64,000 nt of DNA from Brachyspira pilosicoli (lineage in GTDB: Bacteria; Spirochaetota; Brachyspiria; Brachyspirales; Brachyspiraceae), in contig NZ_SAXY01000025.1 in the NCBI RefSeq assembly GCF_008016535.1, positions 1 to 64,000 of the forward strand, in the 5' to 3' direction. The translations under genes were made by a program, and so were the position numbers. Every line of letters starts with the position of its first letter. The stretch's first letter is position 1. Shown here in pieces: positions 55,337-64,000 of the stretch. The notes under the pieces are model-generated. The model was not told the DNA's origin. It worked only from the letters and a program-made list of their open reading frames with translations, and did no database searches.

Positions 55337-57172
55337 TCATCTAAAGAATTTTTTATCTAGATAATCTTTTGAAAGTCTTAAAACAAATGGTCTTCCATGC
55401 GGGCAATTAGTTAATATATTTTCTTCTTCAAGTAAATCAAGTAATGTTTGCATATCATTAATGGAAAGTTTATCCCCTGCCTTTGGTGAATATTTACAAG
55501 ATATTGTGCTGCATGTATGTTTTATTAATTTCTCTAAACTATTATTACTCTCTTTGGAAATATATATATCCAAAATATCTTTAATAACTTTCTCTATCTT
55601 TTGATTTTTAGGAATATATATTGGAACTTCATCTATTATAATGCTATTTTTTGAATTAGCTTCAAACTTTATACCTATAGATTCTATCTGTTCTTTTGAA
55701 GAGTTTAATATATCTATTTCATAATCTATATATTCTATTTCACAAGGTATAAGCAGTTTCTCATATTCTAATTTACCATTAATTAAAGTTTTGTATATTC
55801 TCTCATAATTGAGCCTTTCGTATGCAGCATGCTGATCTATAATATACATTTCGCCTCCTCTCTCGGCTATAATATATGAAGAGAAAACCTGCCCTACTAC
55901 TTTTACATACTCACCAAACTCTATATTATTTTTTTGAGTTTCTAAATTATTATTATTATTATTATTTATATCATTTTTATTATATAACTCATTATTAGCA
56001 TTAGATACTAATTCATTATTAAATTGAAAATTATTACTAGTTTTTGCTTCATCAAAATTATTATTAGAAAAATTATTATTAGGATTATTTGTAGTTATAT
56101 TATTACTACTTTGTAGTGGAAATGTTGGAGTAATATCTTTATCAACATCAACTTCAATATTAACAGAAGAAAAATTATTTACACTATTAATATTATTGTA
56201 TATAGCATTATAAATTATGCCTGAAATATCTCTTTCATTTTTTATTCTCACTTCCTTTTTACTTGGATGCACATTAACATCAACTTTATTTGTATCTACA
56301 TTAATATATAAAAAGAAAAATGGATATCTCTCTTTCGGTATGGCATTAGAATAGGCATTTTTTATAGCGTATGCAATAACTCTATTTTCTATTGGTCTAT
56401 TATTTAAAAATATAAAATTATTCTTCCTCATAGACTGGCTTATTTTAGAATTAGAAAAAAGTCCGTATATATTTATATCATTTTTCTCTATATTTAATTC
56501 TATTAAATTTGAAAAAATATTACTATCATTCAAATAATTTTCAATTCTATCTTTTAAATTATCAACTTTCAAATAACTATTTACAAGCTTTCCATTATTA
56601 TATAGTTTTATAGTGATATTAGGCTGAACCAAAGCCTCCATATCAAATACTTCTTTAACCAAATAAAACTCTCTTGATATATGCTTTAAAAACTTGTATC
56701 TTGCAGGTATATTAAAAAAAAGATTTTTAGCAGTAATCTTAGTTCCATTAACAGAAGCATATGGTTTGTGTTCTAATATTTTCCCAGCCTCAACAACAAT
56801 CTTCCCCCCTGTTTTTTCATCAATACTCTTTGAAACTATTTCTAAATTTGTAACATCCGCTATAGAAGCTAATGCCTCACCTCTAAAACCTAAAGTATAT
56901 ATATTATCCAAATCTTCTATAGAATAAATTTTACTAGTAGCATGATGAGTAATTGCTAATGGAAGTTCATCAAAAGCCATACCGCTTCCATTATCTTCTA
57001 CTATCATAGTTTTTATTCCAGCATCTTCTACTTTTACCTCTATATTATCAGCACCGCTATCAACAGCATTTTCAAGAAGCTCTTTTAACATTGAAGAAGG
57101 TCTCTCTATTATCTCTCCAGCAGCTATACGATTTGCCACAGATTGCGGAAGTTTCATTATACTTTTTTTCAT
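55337..57172 (-). CDS. mutL: DNA mismatch repair protein MutL
   Basis: The 611-aa protein couples mismatch recognition by MutS to strand removal. The N-terminal GHKL ATPase has LLENAVDSGADNIEVKV near residue 30, DNGSGM near 60, GFRGEALASIADV near 95 and NKVDVNVHPSKKEVR near 290. An Asn-rich linker (about 345-410) contains an in-frame trinucleotide run of seven or so AAT-type codons (55946-55967). The C-terminal domain keeps the endonuclease motif DQHAAYERLNYE near residue 437 and the CPHGRPFVLRLS motif near 592, so it should be a nicking-type MutL. The ribosome site is weak. Confidence 0.95.
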   Translation of the reverse strand: MKKSIMKLPQSVANRIAAGEIIERPSSMLKELLENAVDSGADNIEVKVEDAGIKTMIVEDNGSGMAFDELPLAITHHATSKIYSIEDLDNIYTLGFRGEALASIADVTNLEIVSKSIDEKTGGKIVVEAGKILEHKPYASVNGTKITAKNLFFNIPARYKFLKHISREFYLVKEVFDMEALVQPNITIKLYNNGKLVNSYLKVDNLKDRIENYLNDSNIFSNLIELNIEKNDINIYGLFSNSKISQSMRKNNFIFLNNRPIENRVIAYAIKNAYSNAIPKERYPFFFLYINVDTNKVDVNVHPSKKEVRIKNERDISGIIYNAIYNNINSVNNFSSVNIEVDVDKDITPTFPLQSSNNITTNNPNNNFSNNNFDEAKTSNNFQFNNELVSNANNELYNKNDINNNNNNNLETQKNNIEFGEYVKVVGQVFSSYIIAERGGEMYIIDQHAAYERLNYERIYKTLINGKLEYEKLLIPCEIEYIDYEIDILNSSKEQIESIGIKFEANSKNSIIIDEVPIYIPKNQKIEKVIKDILDIYISKESNNSLEKLIKHTCSTISCKYSPKAGDKLSINDMQTLLDLLEEENILTNCPHGRPFVLRLSKDYLDKKFFR

Positions 57173-57289
57173 GTTTGAATTATATTATATTTCCAATAAA
57201 AAATAAAATTTTTTAATTATTATAATACCCATAATTGCGTATTTTTTTAATATATATTATTATTAGAAAAATATTTTTGGTTTTAATTT

Positions 57290-57508
57290 ATGAAAAAACT
57301 TTTATTTATTGCAATACTATCTATTATAGTTATTTTCTCTCAAGAAGAATGTAAAGGTCCAGACGGAGATTCTAAACCTACCCCATTTAGACATGACAAA
57401 AATTTTATAAAATATAGTTATAACATGACAATAGAAGATTTTCTTTTTTGTTCAGCAATATTTCTTTCTATAGTTGTGCCGTCTTTTCTTTTAATAAATA
57501 AAAAATAA
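57290..57508 (+). CDS. Small membrane protein, function unknown
   Basis: The 72-aa product has a hydrophobic N-terminus (LLFIAILSIIVIFS), a short polar middle (EECKGPDGDSKPTPF) and a second hydrophobic segment at the end (FLFCSAIFLSIVVPSFLLI). It could be a two-pass or signal-anchored protein. No family recognised and the ribosome site is weak. It is divergent from mutL and co-directional with lepA. Confidence 0.45.
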   Translation: MKKLLFIAILSIIVIFSQEECKGPDGDSKPTPFRHDKNFIKYSYNMTIEDFLFCSAIFLSIVVPSFLLINKK

Positions 57509-57692
57509 TTTTTTAAATTTACTATTATTTATAATTTAAAAAAACTATGATAATAATAATTACTTAAAATAACTAATATAAATTAAATACCATATTCCTG
57601 CATAAAAAATAATTTGCAAAAACAACCTTGCTATATTATAATATTCTATCAATCTTTAATTATTAATTTTTTAAAAGGATATATTTTAATAA

Positions 57693-59504
57693 ATGTCATA
57701 CGCAGAGAAAATTAGGAATTTTTGTATTATAGCACATGTTGACCATGGAAAAAGCACTTTAGCTGACAGAATTATAGAACATACTAAAGCTGTATCAAGC
57801 AGAGAGATGAAGGCACAAATTTTGGACTCTATGGATATAGAAAGAGAGAGAGGGATAACAATAAAAAGCCAGGCTGTAAAACTTTCTTATGAAGCAAAAG
57901 ACGGAGAAGTATATACTCTTAATTTGATTGACACACCCGGACACGTTGACTTTAATTATGAAGTTTCTCGTTCACTTGCTGCTTGTGAGGGTGCTATACT
58001 TGTAGTTGATGCTGCTCAAGGGGTTGAGGCTCAAACTATTTCTAATTTTTATCTTGCTTTTGAAAATAATTTAGAGATTGTACCTGTTATAAACAAAATA
58101 GATTTACCTGCTGCTAATATTGAACTTTGTAAAGAGCAGATGGAAAAAGAGTTTGGTGTTAATAAAGATGATATTGTTTTAGCGAGTGCAAAAAATGATA
58201 TAGGAATAGACGAGATACTTGAAGTAGTTGTTAAGATGATACCAGCTCCAAAAGATAATACTGATAAAAAAACAAGAGCGTTAATATTTGATTCTTATTA
58301 TGACCCTTTTCGCGGTGCTGTTATGATAGTGAGAATATTTGACGGCTCTATTAAAAAAGATGATAAGCTTCTTTTGATGGAAACTAAAGCAGAGTATGAA
58401 GTTGAAGAATGCGGTACACTTTTACTTGGACTTAAATCTGCAAATGAACTTAAAAGCGGTGAAGTGGGTTACATTATTGCGGGCATTAAAAATATATCTG
58501 ACATAAAAATAGGTGATACTATTACCCTCGAAGAAAACCCTTCCGATGAACCTTTGATTGGCTATAAAGAAGTTTTACCTATGGTATTTGCGGGCATTTT
58601 CCCTGCAGAGGATGAAGATTATACAAACCTACAAAAGGCATTAGAAAAATTAAAACTTAATGATGCTTCTTTGGTTTATGAGCCAGAGCGTTCCATTGCT
58701 TTAGGGTTTGGATACAGATGCGGTTTCTTAGGACTCTTGCACTTAGAAATTGTTCAAGAACGTCTTGAGAGGGAGTTTAATCTTAATCTTGTAATAACTA
58801 GCCCTTCTGTAGAAGTGAAATTAAAACTCACAAATGGAGAAGAAAAACTCATTGATAACCCTGCCGACTTTCCTTCTGCACAGTATATAGAAAAATGTTA
58901 TGAGCCTTTTATTAATGCTCTTATAATAGTACCTACTGATTATTTAGGAAACATTATATCTCTTTGTATAGACAGAAGAGGAACACAAACTTCTCTAACA
59001 TATTTAGATGATAAAAGAGCAGAAATAAAATTTGACTTACCTTTAATAGAAGTAGTATACGACTTTTATGATAAATTAAAATCTATATCAAGAGGTTATG
59101 CTTCATTTGATTATGATTTTTCTGATTTTAGAGAAAGCCAAATAGAAAAAATAGACATACTTGTTCATGGTGAAGTTGTAGATGCATTATCATTTATGGC
59201 TCATAGAAGCAACGCAGAAAGCAGAGGAAGACAGATTATAGAAAAATTAAAACATCTCATACCAAAGCATATGTTTCAGATTCCTCTACAAGCAGCAATT
59301 GCAGGACGAATCATTGCACGTGAAAATATAAGTGCATTAAGAAAAAATGTTACAGCTAAATGTTATGGTGGAGACATTACAAGAAAAAGAAAATTATTAG
59401 AGAAACAGAAAGAAGGTAAAAAGAGAATGAAAGCTATTGGAAACGTAGAGATTCCGCAGGATGCATTTATAAGCGTACTTAAAACTGATGACAACAATAA
59501 ATAA
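57693..59504 (+). CDS. lepA: Elongation factor 4 (LepA) GTPase
   Basis: The 603-aa GTPase back-translocates stalled ribosomes. G1 is [17 protein letters not shown] at residues 11-27, the switch I region [10 protein letters not shown] near 55, G3 [14 protein letters not shown] near 80 and G4 NKIDLPAAN near 134. Domain IV/V and the LepA-specific C-terminus follow, with [20 protein letters not shown] near 545 and the final [19 protein letters not shown]. Length is typical. AAAGGAT lies 13 bases before the ATG. Confidence 0.97.
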   Translation: MSYAEKIRNFCIIAHVDHGKSTLADRIIEHTKAVSSREMKAQILDSMDIERERGITIKSQAVKLSYEAKDGEVYTLNLIDTPGHVDFNYEVSRSLAACEGAILVVDAAQGVEAQTISNFYLAFENNLEIVPVINKIDLPAANIELCKEQMEKEFGVNKDDIVLASAKNDIGIDEILEVVVKMIPAPKDNTDKKTRALIFDSYYDPFRGAVMIVRIFDGSIKKDDKLLLMETKAEYEVEECGTLLLGLKSANELKSGEVGYIIAGIKNISDIKIGDTITLEENPSDEPLIGYKEVLPMVFAGIFPAEDEDYTNLQKALEKLKLNDASLVYEPERSIALGFGYRCGFLGLLHLEIVQERLEREFNLNLVITSPSVEVKLKLTNGEEKLIDNPADFPSAQYIEKCYEPFINALIIVPTDYLGNIISLCIDRRGTQTSLTYLDDKRAEIKFDLPLIEVVYDFYDKLKSISRGYASFDYDFSDFRESQIEKIDILVHGEVVDALSFMAHRSNAESRGRQIIEKLKHLIPKHMFQIPLQAAIAGRIIARENISALRKNVTAKCYGGDITRKRKLLEKQKEGKKRMKAIGNVEIPQDAFISVLKTDDNNK

Positions 59505-59544
59505 TTTTTAGTAATAGTTAATAAATGATTATTATATAAATATA

Positions 59545-59570
59545 GTATGACATAAAAATATATGCCATAC
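59545..59570. terminator. Weak hairpin between convergent lepA and toxin-like gene
   Basis: GTATGACATA (59545-59554) and TATGCCATAC (59561-59570) pair with one mismatch. A T-rich stretch follows but no clear run. It may end transcripts of either gene. Confidence 0.35.
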
Positions 59571-59603
59571 CATATTAATTTGATATTGAATGATATTAAA
59601 CGA

Positions 59604-59954
59604 TTAATTTATAATCATTTTTAATTCATTATATTTTTTTCTAACAATGTATATTTCATCCCCTATTCTATCTGATTTCTTTATCATAGCATGATATAAA
59701 AACCAATTATTATTTTCTTTATAACAAAATATTCTTATATCATGATGTCTTATTTCCCATATACCATCTTCAATTTTTTTATACAGTTTAGATGACATAA
59801 TGATTTTATTAGAAAAAGAATTAATTAAATAGTTTATTTTAGATTCTATAGTTTCTTTTCTAATACTATTTTCAATAAATGATAGAACACCATCATCTAT
59901 CATGCATACTATATTGCCTAAAGATAAATATTTTTTTATATTTAATTTTTTCAT
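59604..59954 (-). CDS. RelE/Gp49-like toxin-type protein, no protein antitoxin
   Basis: The 116-aa protein has AAAAGGAGAATATAAATG at its start, a strong site. The N-terminal half is helical (SIRKETIESKINYLINSFSN). The second half has the beta-strand pattern of RelE/HigB (phage Gp49-like) mRNA-interferase toxins: KIEDGIWEIRHHDIRIFCY near residues 60-80, then WFLYHAMIKKSDRIGDEIY near 82-101 and a late basic helix IVRKKYNEL. The conserved W-E-I-R, I-F and H-x-x-I-K-K positions are those seen in that group. No helix-turn-helix or other antitoxin gene lies on either side. Instead a promoter, five 77-bp repeats and a hairpin stand immediately upstream. Assignment is from motif pattern only. Confidence 0.7.
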   Translation of the reverse strand: MKKLNIKKYLSLGNIVCMIDDGVLSFIENSIRKETIESKINYLINSFSNKIIMSSKLYKKIEDGIWEIRHHDIRIFCYKENNNWFLYHAMIKKSDRIGDEIYIVRKKYNELKMIIN

Positions 59955-59995
59955 TTATATTCTCCTTTTATATATCTACTATCACAAATATACCA

Positions 59996-60025
59996 TCATT
60001 GTACTTAAATAATTAAGTACAATGA
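59996..60025 (-). terminator. 13-bp perfect hairpin between repeats and toxin-like gene
   Basis: TCATTGTACTTAA (59996-60008) and TTAAGTACAATGA (60013-60025) form a perfect stem with loop ATAA, 41 bases before the toxin-like start codon. The tract after it on the minus strand is only moderately T-rich (TGGTATATTTGTGAT), so it could be a leaky terminator or processing site. Confidence 0.65.
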
Positions 60026-60079
60026 CGTTTTAATTATGTAGGGAGTTTCCCCAAGTAGACCCAGAAATATGGTCGCAAA

Positions 60080-60458
60080 TGTACTTAATTATATAAGCAC
60101 ATGAGCTATGGGCATTAAGCCGTTATGACGAGTTTCCTCTGACAGTTACGCAGTAAATGTACTTAATTATATAAGCACATTAGTTATGGCATTAAGCCGT
60201 TATGACGAGTTTCCTCTGACAGTTACACCAGATACGCAGTAAATGTACTTAATTATATAAGCACATGAGCTATGGCATTAAGCCGTTATGACGAGTTTCC
60301 TCTGACAGTTACGCAGTAAATGTACTTAATTATATAAGCACATTAGTTATGGCATTAAGCCGTTATGACGAGTTTCCTCTGACAGTTACGCAGTAAATGT
60401 ACTTAATTATATAAGCACATGAGCTATGGCATTAAGCCGTTATGACGAGTTTCCTCTG
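60080..60458 (-). repeat. Five tandem 77-bp repeats, candidate antitoxin RNA
   Basis: Units start at 60080, 60158, 60244, 60321 and 60398, each beginning TGTACTTAATTATATAAGCA and ending GCAGTAAA on the plus strand. Lengths are 78, 86 (with a 9-base insert, ACCAGATAC), 77, 77 and a partial last unit. Two variants alternate (GAGCTATGG and TTAGTTATGG), an A-B-A-B-A order. On the minus strand each unit can form TGTGCTTA/TAAGTACA and GAG-GAAA-CTC, the latter with a GNRA tetraloop. The GGAAACT motif recurs once more on each side, near 60515 and 60045. There is no open reading frame across the units. Confidence 0.85.
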
Positions 60459-60533
60459 ATTACTATGTTATATATAATTACAAACATAGTCAGTTATATA
60501 GTCTATAAAGAAAAGTTTCCTCTATGTACCTAT

Positions 60534-60562
60534 AATATAATAAATATGTTTATATTTGTCAA
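60534..60562 (-). promoter_or_regulatory. Strong promoter reading into the repeat array
   Basis: On the minus strand a consensus TTGACA (60562-60557) and TATATT (60539-60534) are separated by 17 bases. Transcription would start near 60527 and cross a leader hairpin (ACTATGTT at 60462-60469 with AACATAGT at 60483-60490), the repeats and then the toxin-like gene. Confidence 0.72.
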
Positions 60563-60581
60563 GTATTTTTTATATGATATT

Positions 60582-60977
60582 TTAATTTTTTACAATCAAA
60601 ATTCCTAGATATATAAGTACTAATCCTGAAACTATTAATGATATACCAATACAGCTTTCAGAAAAAGGAAGTTTTATATTTCTTGGTTTATTTGGATCAA
60701 ACCATAAAGGTAATTTATCCCCAGCCTTTCTGAAAGGATAATGGCTTTTAAGTTTTGCATATAGTTTTCCGTATTTTTCAGTTTCATAACTTATAACCAT
60801 TGTATTTTTGTGTCTTAATTTTCCAGATTTATATACTTTTTCACTATTATGTTGTTCAACTATACATACAGTATGCACATATTTTTTTGAAACAATAACA
60901 ACAGCAGCAAGTCTTTTTATTCCTCCTAAGATCAATAATATTCCTAATACAAATACTGCTATTATTTTTATATTCAT
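60582..60977 (-). CDS. DUF3592-type membrane protein
   Basis: The 131-aa protein has a membrane segment at each end (IIAVFVLGILLILGGI near residue 4; GISLIVSGLVLIYLGILIV near 110). Between them is a small beta domain with NTMVISYETEKYGKLYAKLK and KLPLWFDPNKPRNIKLP, the DUF3592 pattern. GGAA precedes the ATG. Function of the family is unknown. Confidence 0.7.
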   Translation of the reverse strand: MNIKIIAVFVLGILLILGGIKRLAAVVIVSKKYVHTVCIVEQHNSEKVYKSGKLRHKNTMVISYETEKYGKLYAKLKSHYPFRKAGDKLPLWFDPNKPRNIKLPFSESCIGISLIVSGLVLIYLGILIVKN

Positions 60978-61049
60978 AGTATTCCAATAAGTTTAAAAGA
61001 TTTAGTAATATAAAAAATATATATAATATTATATACTAAAAAATTTTAA

Positions 61050-61172
61050 GTTTGTCAATTGTTTTGTTGTTCTTTTTCCTGCAGCTCGCACCCATACCTA
61101 AAGGTACTTCCTACGGTCGCAGGCACTTCCTTCGGTCGCGGTGCGGACTTCGTCAAAAGAACCAAAAACAAT
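61050..61172. repeat. Dispersed modular repeat, locus 7
   Basis: GTTGTTCTTTTTCCTGCAGC, then the two tandem units GGTACTTCCTACGGTCGCA and GGCACTTCCTTCGGTCGCG, then GTGCGGACTTCGTCAAAAGA and ACCAAAAAC. Outer arms GTTCTTTT and AAAAGAAC pair. It matches locus 2 (15182-15310) closely, including the flanking TTTTAAGTTTGTCAATT. It fills the 300-base gap before the AraC-type gene. Confidence 0.72.
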
Positions 61173-61280
61173 ATAAATATTTTATTATCTTAGTTTTAAA
61201 ATAAATCTATTATAAAAAGACAAGTAATGTCAAGATATAATCTTTAATTGTTGTATAATTAAATAAAGAGGTATAAAACA

Positions 61281-62243
61281 ATGTATGAATGGAATAAATT
61301 AATACAAATAATTATAGATGAAATTGATGAATGCATTAAAAAGTATAAAAATGAAGAATTAACATTAAATAATATTTCTAATAGATTAGGATATTCAGAG
61401 TTTTATATTACAAAGAAGTTTAAAAAGATAACTGGAATAACATTTAAAGAATATACAAGACTAATAAAATTATCTTTTGCTTTAAAAGAGGTAAGAGATA
61501 CTAAAAGAAAACTATTAGATATTGCATTTGATTATGGATTTTCTTCACATGAGTCATTTACGAGGTATTTTAAAGAATTATATAATATTACTCCAATAGA
61601 ATATAGAAGAAACCCTAAACCTTTAATGCTTCGTACAAAGATAACAGCATTTGACAGATACTTATTCGGATTAGGTGAAATAGGAATGTATAAATCTAAT
61701 GAAGAAGTAAAAGTATATTTTATAAAAATTCCATCACATAAGTTTCTTTATATTAAAAATTATGAAAGCAACGGTTATTGGGACTTTTGGCAGAAACAAA
61801 ACCTTATAAAAGGTCAGGATTATAAAACAGTATGCGGTATACTTGATAGCATTAAGGGTAAATTAGATGATAACGGAGGAAGTGAAATTAATTGCTCAAG
61901 CGGACAAATTATGGCTTATATTAATGATGAGAAAGGGAGATTTTGTGATTGGGAAATTAGGAGAGTTGAATGTTGGGGTATAAGGCTTCCTTTTAATTAT
62001 TGTGAAGATGTGCCTAAAAATATGCATTTGCTTAATGTATATGAATCTGATTATGTGGTATTTGAACATGGTGCTTTTAATTATATTCAAGAAAATAATA
62101 CTGTAGAGAAAAAAATTGAAGAAGCAATGAAAAATTTTAATGATGAACATTATATTATAGATACTTCTCCAAATAAAATAATGTATTTTTATTATAATCC
62201 TAATGAATATTTTAAATACATACGTCCAGTTTGCAGAATATAA
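61281..62243 (+). CDS. AraC-family regulator with GyrI-like effector domain
   Basis: The 320-aa protein has two helix-turn-helices in its first 115 residues: LTLNNISNRLGYSEFYITKK near 27-46 and KLLDIAFDYGFSSHESFTRY near 75-95, followed by FKELYNITPIEYRR, the family signature. Residues about 125-320 look like a GyrI/SoxL effector-binding domain (DRYLFGLGEIGMYKSNEEVK, then IPSHKFLYIKNYESNGYW), as in Rob. Such proteins sense small molecules and control efflux or sugar genes. AGAGG precedes the ATG. It is convergent with the metal transporter. Confidence 0.85.
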   Translation: MYEWNKLIQIIIDEIDECIKKYKNEELTLNNISNRLGYSEFYITKKFKKITGITFKEYTRLIKLSFALKEVRDTKRKLLDIAFDYGFSSHESFTRYFKELYNITPIEYRRNPKPLMLRTKITAFDRYLFGLGEIGMYKSNEEVKVYFIKIPSHKFLYIKNYESNGYWDFWQKQNLIKGQDYKTVCGILDSIKGKLDDNGGSEINCSSGQIMAYINDEKGRFCDWEIRRVECWGIRLPFNYCEDVPKNMHLLNVYESDYVVFEHGAFNYIQENNTVEKKIEEAMKNFNDEHYIIDTSPNKIMYFYYNPNEYFKYIRPVCRI

Positions 62244-62326
62244 AAAATATTTTTAGAGCTAATTCTATAAATAATAATAATACATTTACATTAGTTTAAG
62301 TATTTAAAAACATATACAAATAATTT

Positions 62327-63130
62327 TCACTTTTTATTTAAGAAAAATTTTATTATCGCAATTAATACAAAACTTATTACGCTTATTAAAACTATAGTAG
62401 AGCCCGGTTTTAATCCCTCATAATATGAAAGAAATATTCCTAAAACTGTAAAAACTAAATTAAATAATACAGCATAAACAATAGTTTTTTTATAGCTATT
62501 AGCTACCTGCATAGAACAAGCAACAGGAACCACCATCATAGATGATACAATCAAAGCACCAACAGCCCTCGCCGATATAGAAACTACTATTGCTGTAAGT
62601 ATTGTAAAAATAAAGTTAATTCTATTTACAGGAACACCAGAAAGTTTTGCAAGTCTTTCATTGAATGCTATATAAAAAATCTCTTTGTATAAAAATATAA
62701 ATATTAACATAGAAATAATACTTATAATTACAACCAACTTTAATTCAAAATCACTAATAGCTACAATGCTTCCAAATAAAAAACTATTAAAATTAGCATT
62801 ATTAGAAACAAAACCAGATAATAACCCCGCAAGCCCAATAGCAAAAGACATAATGATTGATATAGACATCTCGCCATATCTTGCAATTTTTTTTCTTATA
62901 AACTCTATAGATAAAGCAGATAAAACACAAAATATCATAGAAGCTAGTATCGGATTAATATTAAATACAAGTCCAAAAGTCACGCCCGCAAGAGAAGTAT
63001 GAGATATAGCATCTCCTATCATAGAAAGCCTTTTTAATACAACTAAAACCCCAATAGAAGGTATTATGATAGCTAAAAGCACCCCCACCAAAAAAGCCCT
63101 ACGCATAAACTCATATTGAAATATTTCCAT
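62327..63130 (-). CDS. znuB: Zinc/manganese ABC transporter permease (ZnuB-like)
   Basis: The 267-aa polytopic inner-membrane protein fits the ABC-3 metal permease family: about eight hydrophobic segments, SMIGDAISHTSLAGVTFGLV near residues 35-54 (the conserved D-A-x-S-H-x-x-L), and RAVGALIVSSMMVVPVACSM near 187-206. AAGG precedes the ATG and the ATPase gene ends 24 bases upstream. Together with the ATPase and the truncated binding protein it forms a metal importer. Confidence 0.9.
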   Translation of the reverse strand: MEIFQYEFMRRAFLVGVLLAIIIPSIGVLVVLKRLSMIGDAISHTSLAGVTFGLVFNINPILASMIFCVLSALSIEFIRKKIARYGEMSISIIMSFAIGLAGLLSGFVSNNANFNSFLFGSIVAISDFELKLVVIISIISMLIFIFLYKEIFYIAFNERLAKLSGVPVNRINFIFTILTAIVVSISARAVGALIVSSMMVVPVACSMQVANSYKKTIVYAVLFNLVFTVLGIFLSYYEGLKPGSTIVLISVISFVLIAIIKFFLNKK

Positions 63131-63154
63131 TTGTAAACAACCTTTTATATATTA

Positions 63155-63892
63155 TTAGCAAGAACAACTGCTTCCGTCTGGATGCTTGTGCTTATGTGAT
63201 AATTCCATGTTTATTTGATTTTTATCTAACTCAACTAATGTGCCATTTTCAAAACAAAAAACTCTATTTGAAATTTTTGACATTCTCTCAATATCATGTG
63301 TAACCATTACAATAGTTACTTTTTTATCTTTATTTAAAGTGTGAAGCATATTATATAAAAAATTAATAGTTTCAATATCAACCCCGTTAGTAGGTTCATC
63401 TAATATTAATAAATTAGGGTTTTGTACTAAAGTTCTTGCTAAAAAAACTCTCTGTATCTGCCCGCCTGAAAGTTTTGATATAAGTCTCTCTTTATAATCA
63501 TATATACCTAAAAGTTTTAATGCTTCAAATACTTTTTCTTTATGCTTTTTATTTGGAAACTTAAATAAACCAATATCTGCAAACATATTAGACATTACTA
63601 TCTCATAAACAGTTGCAGGGAAATTTAATATTTTATAGTATGCATTCTGTTCTAAATATCCAATGTGCTGCCAATTTTTAAATCTTTTAATGTCTTCACC
63701 GTATAGTTTTATTTCGCCTCTATACTGATTAATTTCGCCTAAAATAAGTTTTAATATAGTGCTTTTGCCTGCACCATTAGAACCTATAATAGAAACAAAG
63801 TCTCCTTTATTTATATCAAAGCTTATGCATTTTAATATGTCTTCTTGAGTGTATCCGAAATGCACATTTTTAAAACTTATTATATTTTCCAT
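63155..63892 (-). CDS. znuC: Zinc/manganese ABC transporter ATPase (ZnuC-like), His/Cys tail
   Basis: The 245-aa ATPase has Walker A SIIGSNGAGKSTILKLILG near residue 35, the Q-loop YLEQNAYYK near 79, the signature SKLSGGQIQRVFLARTLVQN near 139, Walker B NLLILDEPTNGVD near 161 and MVTHDIERMSKISNRV near 196. The extreme C-terminus, ELSHKHKHPDGSSCSC, is His- and Cys-rich and could bind metal. AAGG precedes the ATG. Confidence 0.92.
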   Translation of the reverse strand: MENIISFKNVHFGYTQEDILKCISFDINKGDFVSIIGSNGAGKSTILKLILGEINQYRGEIKLYGEDIKRFKNWQHIGYLEQNAYYKILNFPATVYEIVMSNMFADIGLFKFPNKKHKEKVFEALKLLGIYDYKERLISKLSGGQIQRVFLARTLVQNPNLLILDEPTNGVDIETINFLYNMLHTLNKDKKVTIVMVTHDIERMSKISNRVFCFENGTLVELDKNQINMELSHKHKHPDGSSCSC

Positions 63893-63925
63893 TAAAAAAC
63901 CTTAATTAATTATTTTATTATTTTA

Positions 63926-64000
63926 TTAATTATTAAGAGCATTTGTTATAGCTTCGAGATTTTTTTGCATTATAGAAAAATAATCCTCTCCAGATTTTAT
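63926..64000 (-). CDS. znuA: Metal-binding lipoprotein (ZnuA-like), C-terminal end only
   Basis: The last 24 codons and the stop are visible, reading KSGEDYFSIMQKNLEAITNA and ending LNN. This helix ends cluster A-1 (ZnuA/PsaA) binding proteins, and the position upstream of the ATPase and permease fits. The main body and metal ligands lie outside the window. Confidence 0.7.
   Translation of the reverse strand: MKSGEDYFSIMQKNLEAITNALNN

Noticed and set aside
60080-60458. CRISPR array
   Set aside because: The whole 77-bp unit is repeated with hardly any variation. There are no unique spacers and no cas genes.

Overview
The window is AT-rich, spirochaete-like DNA, most likely from Brachyspira. 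The grounds are the base composition, the gene style (BspA-like DUF285 repeat genes, family-8 glycosyltransferases, many lipoprotein solute-binding proteins, TPR proteins) and the housekeeping genes. This is a judgement from content; no database search was run.

Layout. 0-7.3 kb: a sugar ABC importer (binding protein and two permeases, no ATPase), a DUF4091 glycan-processing-type protein and a mutarotase, lying between two same-orientation copies of an IS481-like element. 7.3-19.5 kb: a TPR protein, a very large OppA-like lipoprotein, small unknown proteins, CTP synthase, prephenate dehydrogenase, a NYN-domain protein, and a second OppA-like lipoprotein preceded by a TPP riboswitch. 19.5-22.5 kb: one IS481-like element nested inside another, then an SRP RNA/tRNA-Ser/tRNA-Arg cluster. 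22.6-34.8 kb: GNAT, MATE, a DJ-1-like protein, glycogen synthase, a glycosyltransferase cluster with fragments, and valS. 34.8-36.9 kb: a two-gene restriction-modification system. 37-53 kb: a sugar-transport region with three intact binding proteins (two of them a perfect 1,495-bp tandem duplication), three broken DUF285-DUF4132-like fusion genes, a fourth broken binding protein, two intact permeases and an ABC-ATPase remnant. 53-64 kb: an intact IS481-like copy, rpmE, mutL, lepA, a candidate repeat-RNA/RelE-like toxin locus, a DUF3592-type protein, an AraC-type regulator and a zinc/manganese ABC transporter running off the end.

The most unusual locus is at 59.6-60.6 kb. On the minus strand a strong promoter (TTGACA, 17 nt, TATATT) reads into five near-identical 77-bp repeats, then a 13-bp perfect hairpin, then a ribosome site and a 116-aa RelE/Gp49-like protein with no adjacent protein antitoxin. 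This is the layout of a type III (RNA-antitoxin) system but with a different toxin family and a longer repeat. It is a hypothesis from architecture.

Second-tier observations are a TPP riboswitch controlling an OppA-type lipoprotein; a short GC-richer dispersed repeat that replaces the catalytic Asp codon in two IS copies; 14-15 bp target duplications around the nested IS elements; and cytoplasmic-looking DUF285-DUF4132 fusions, all three of which carry lesions. Several genes from 37 to 53 kb are decaying.
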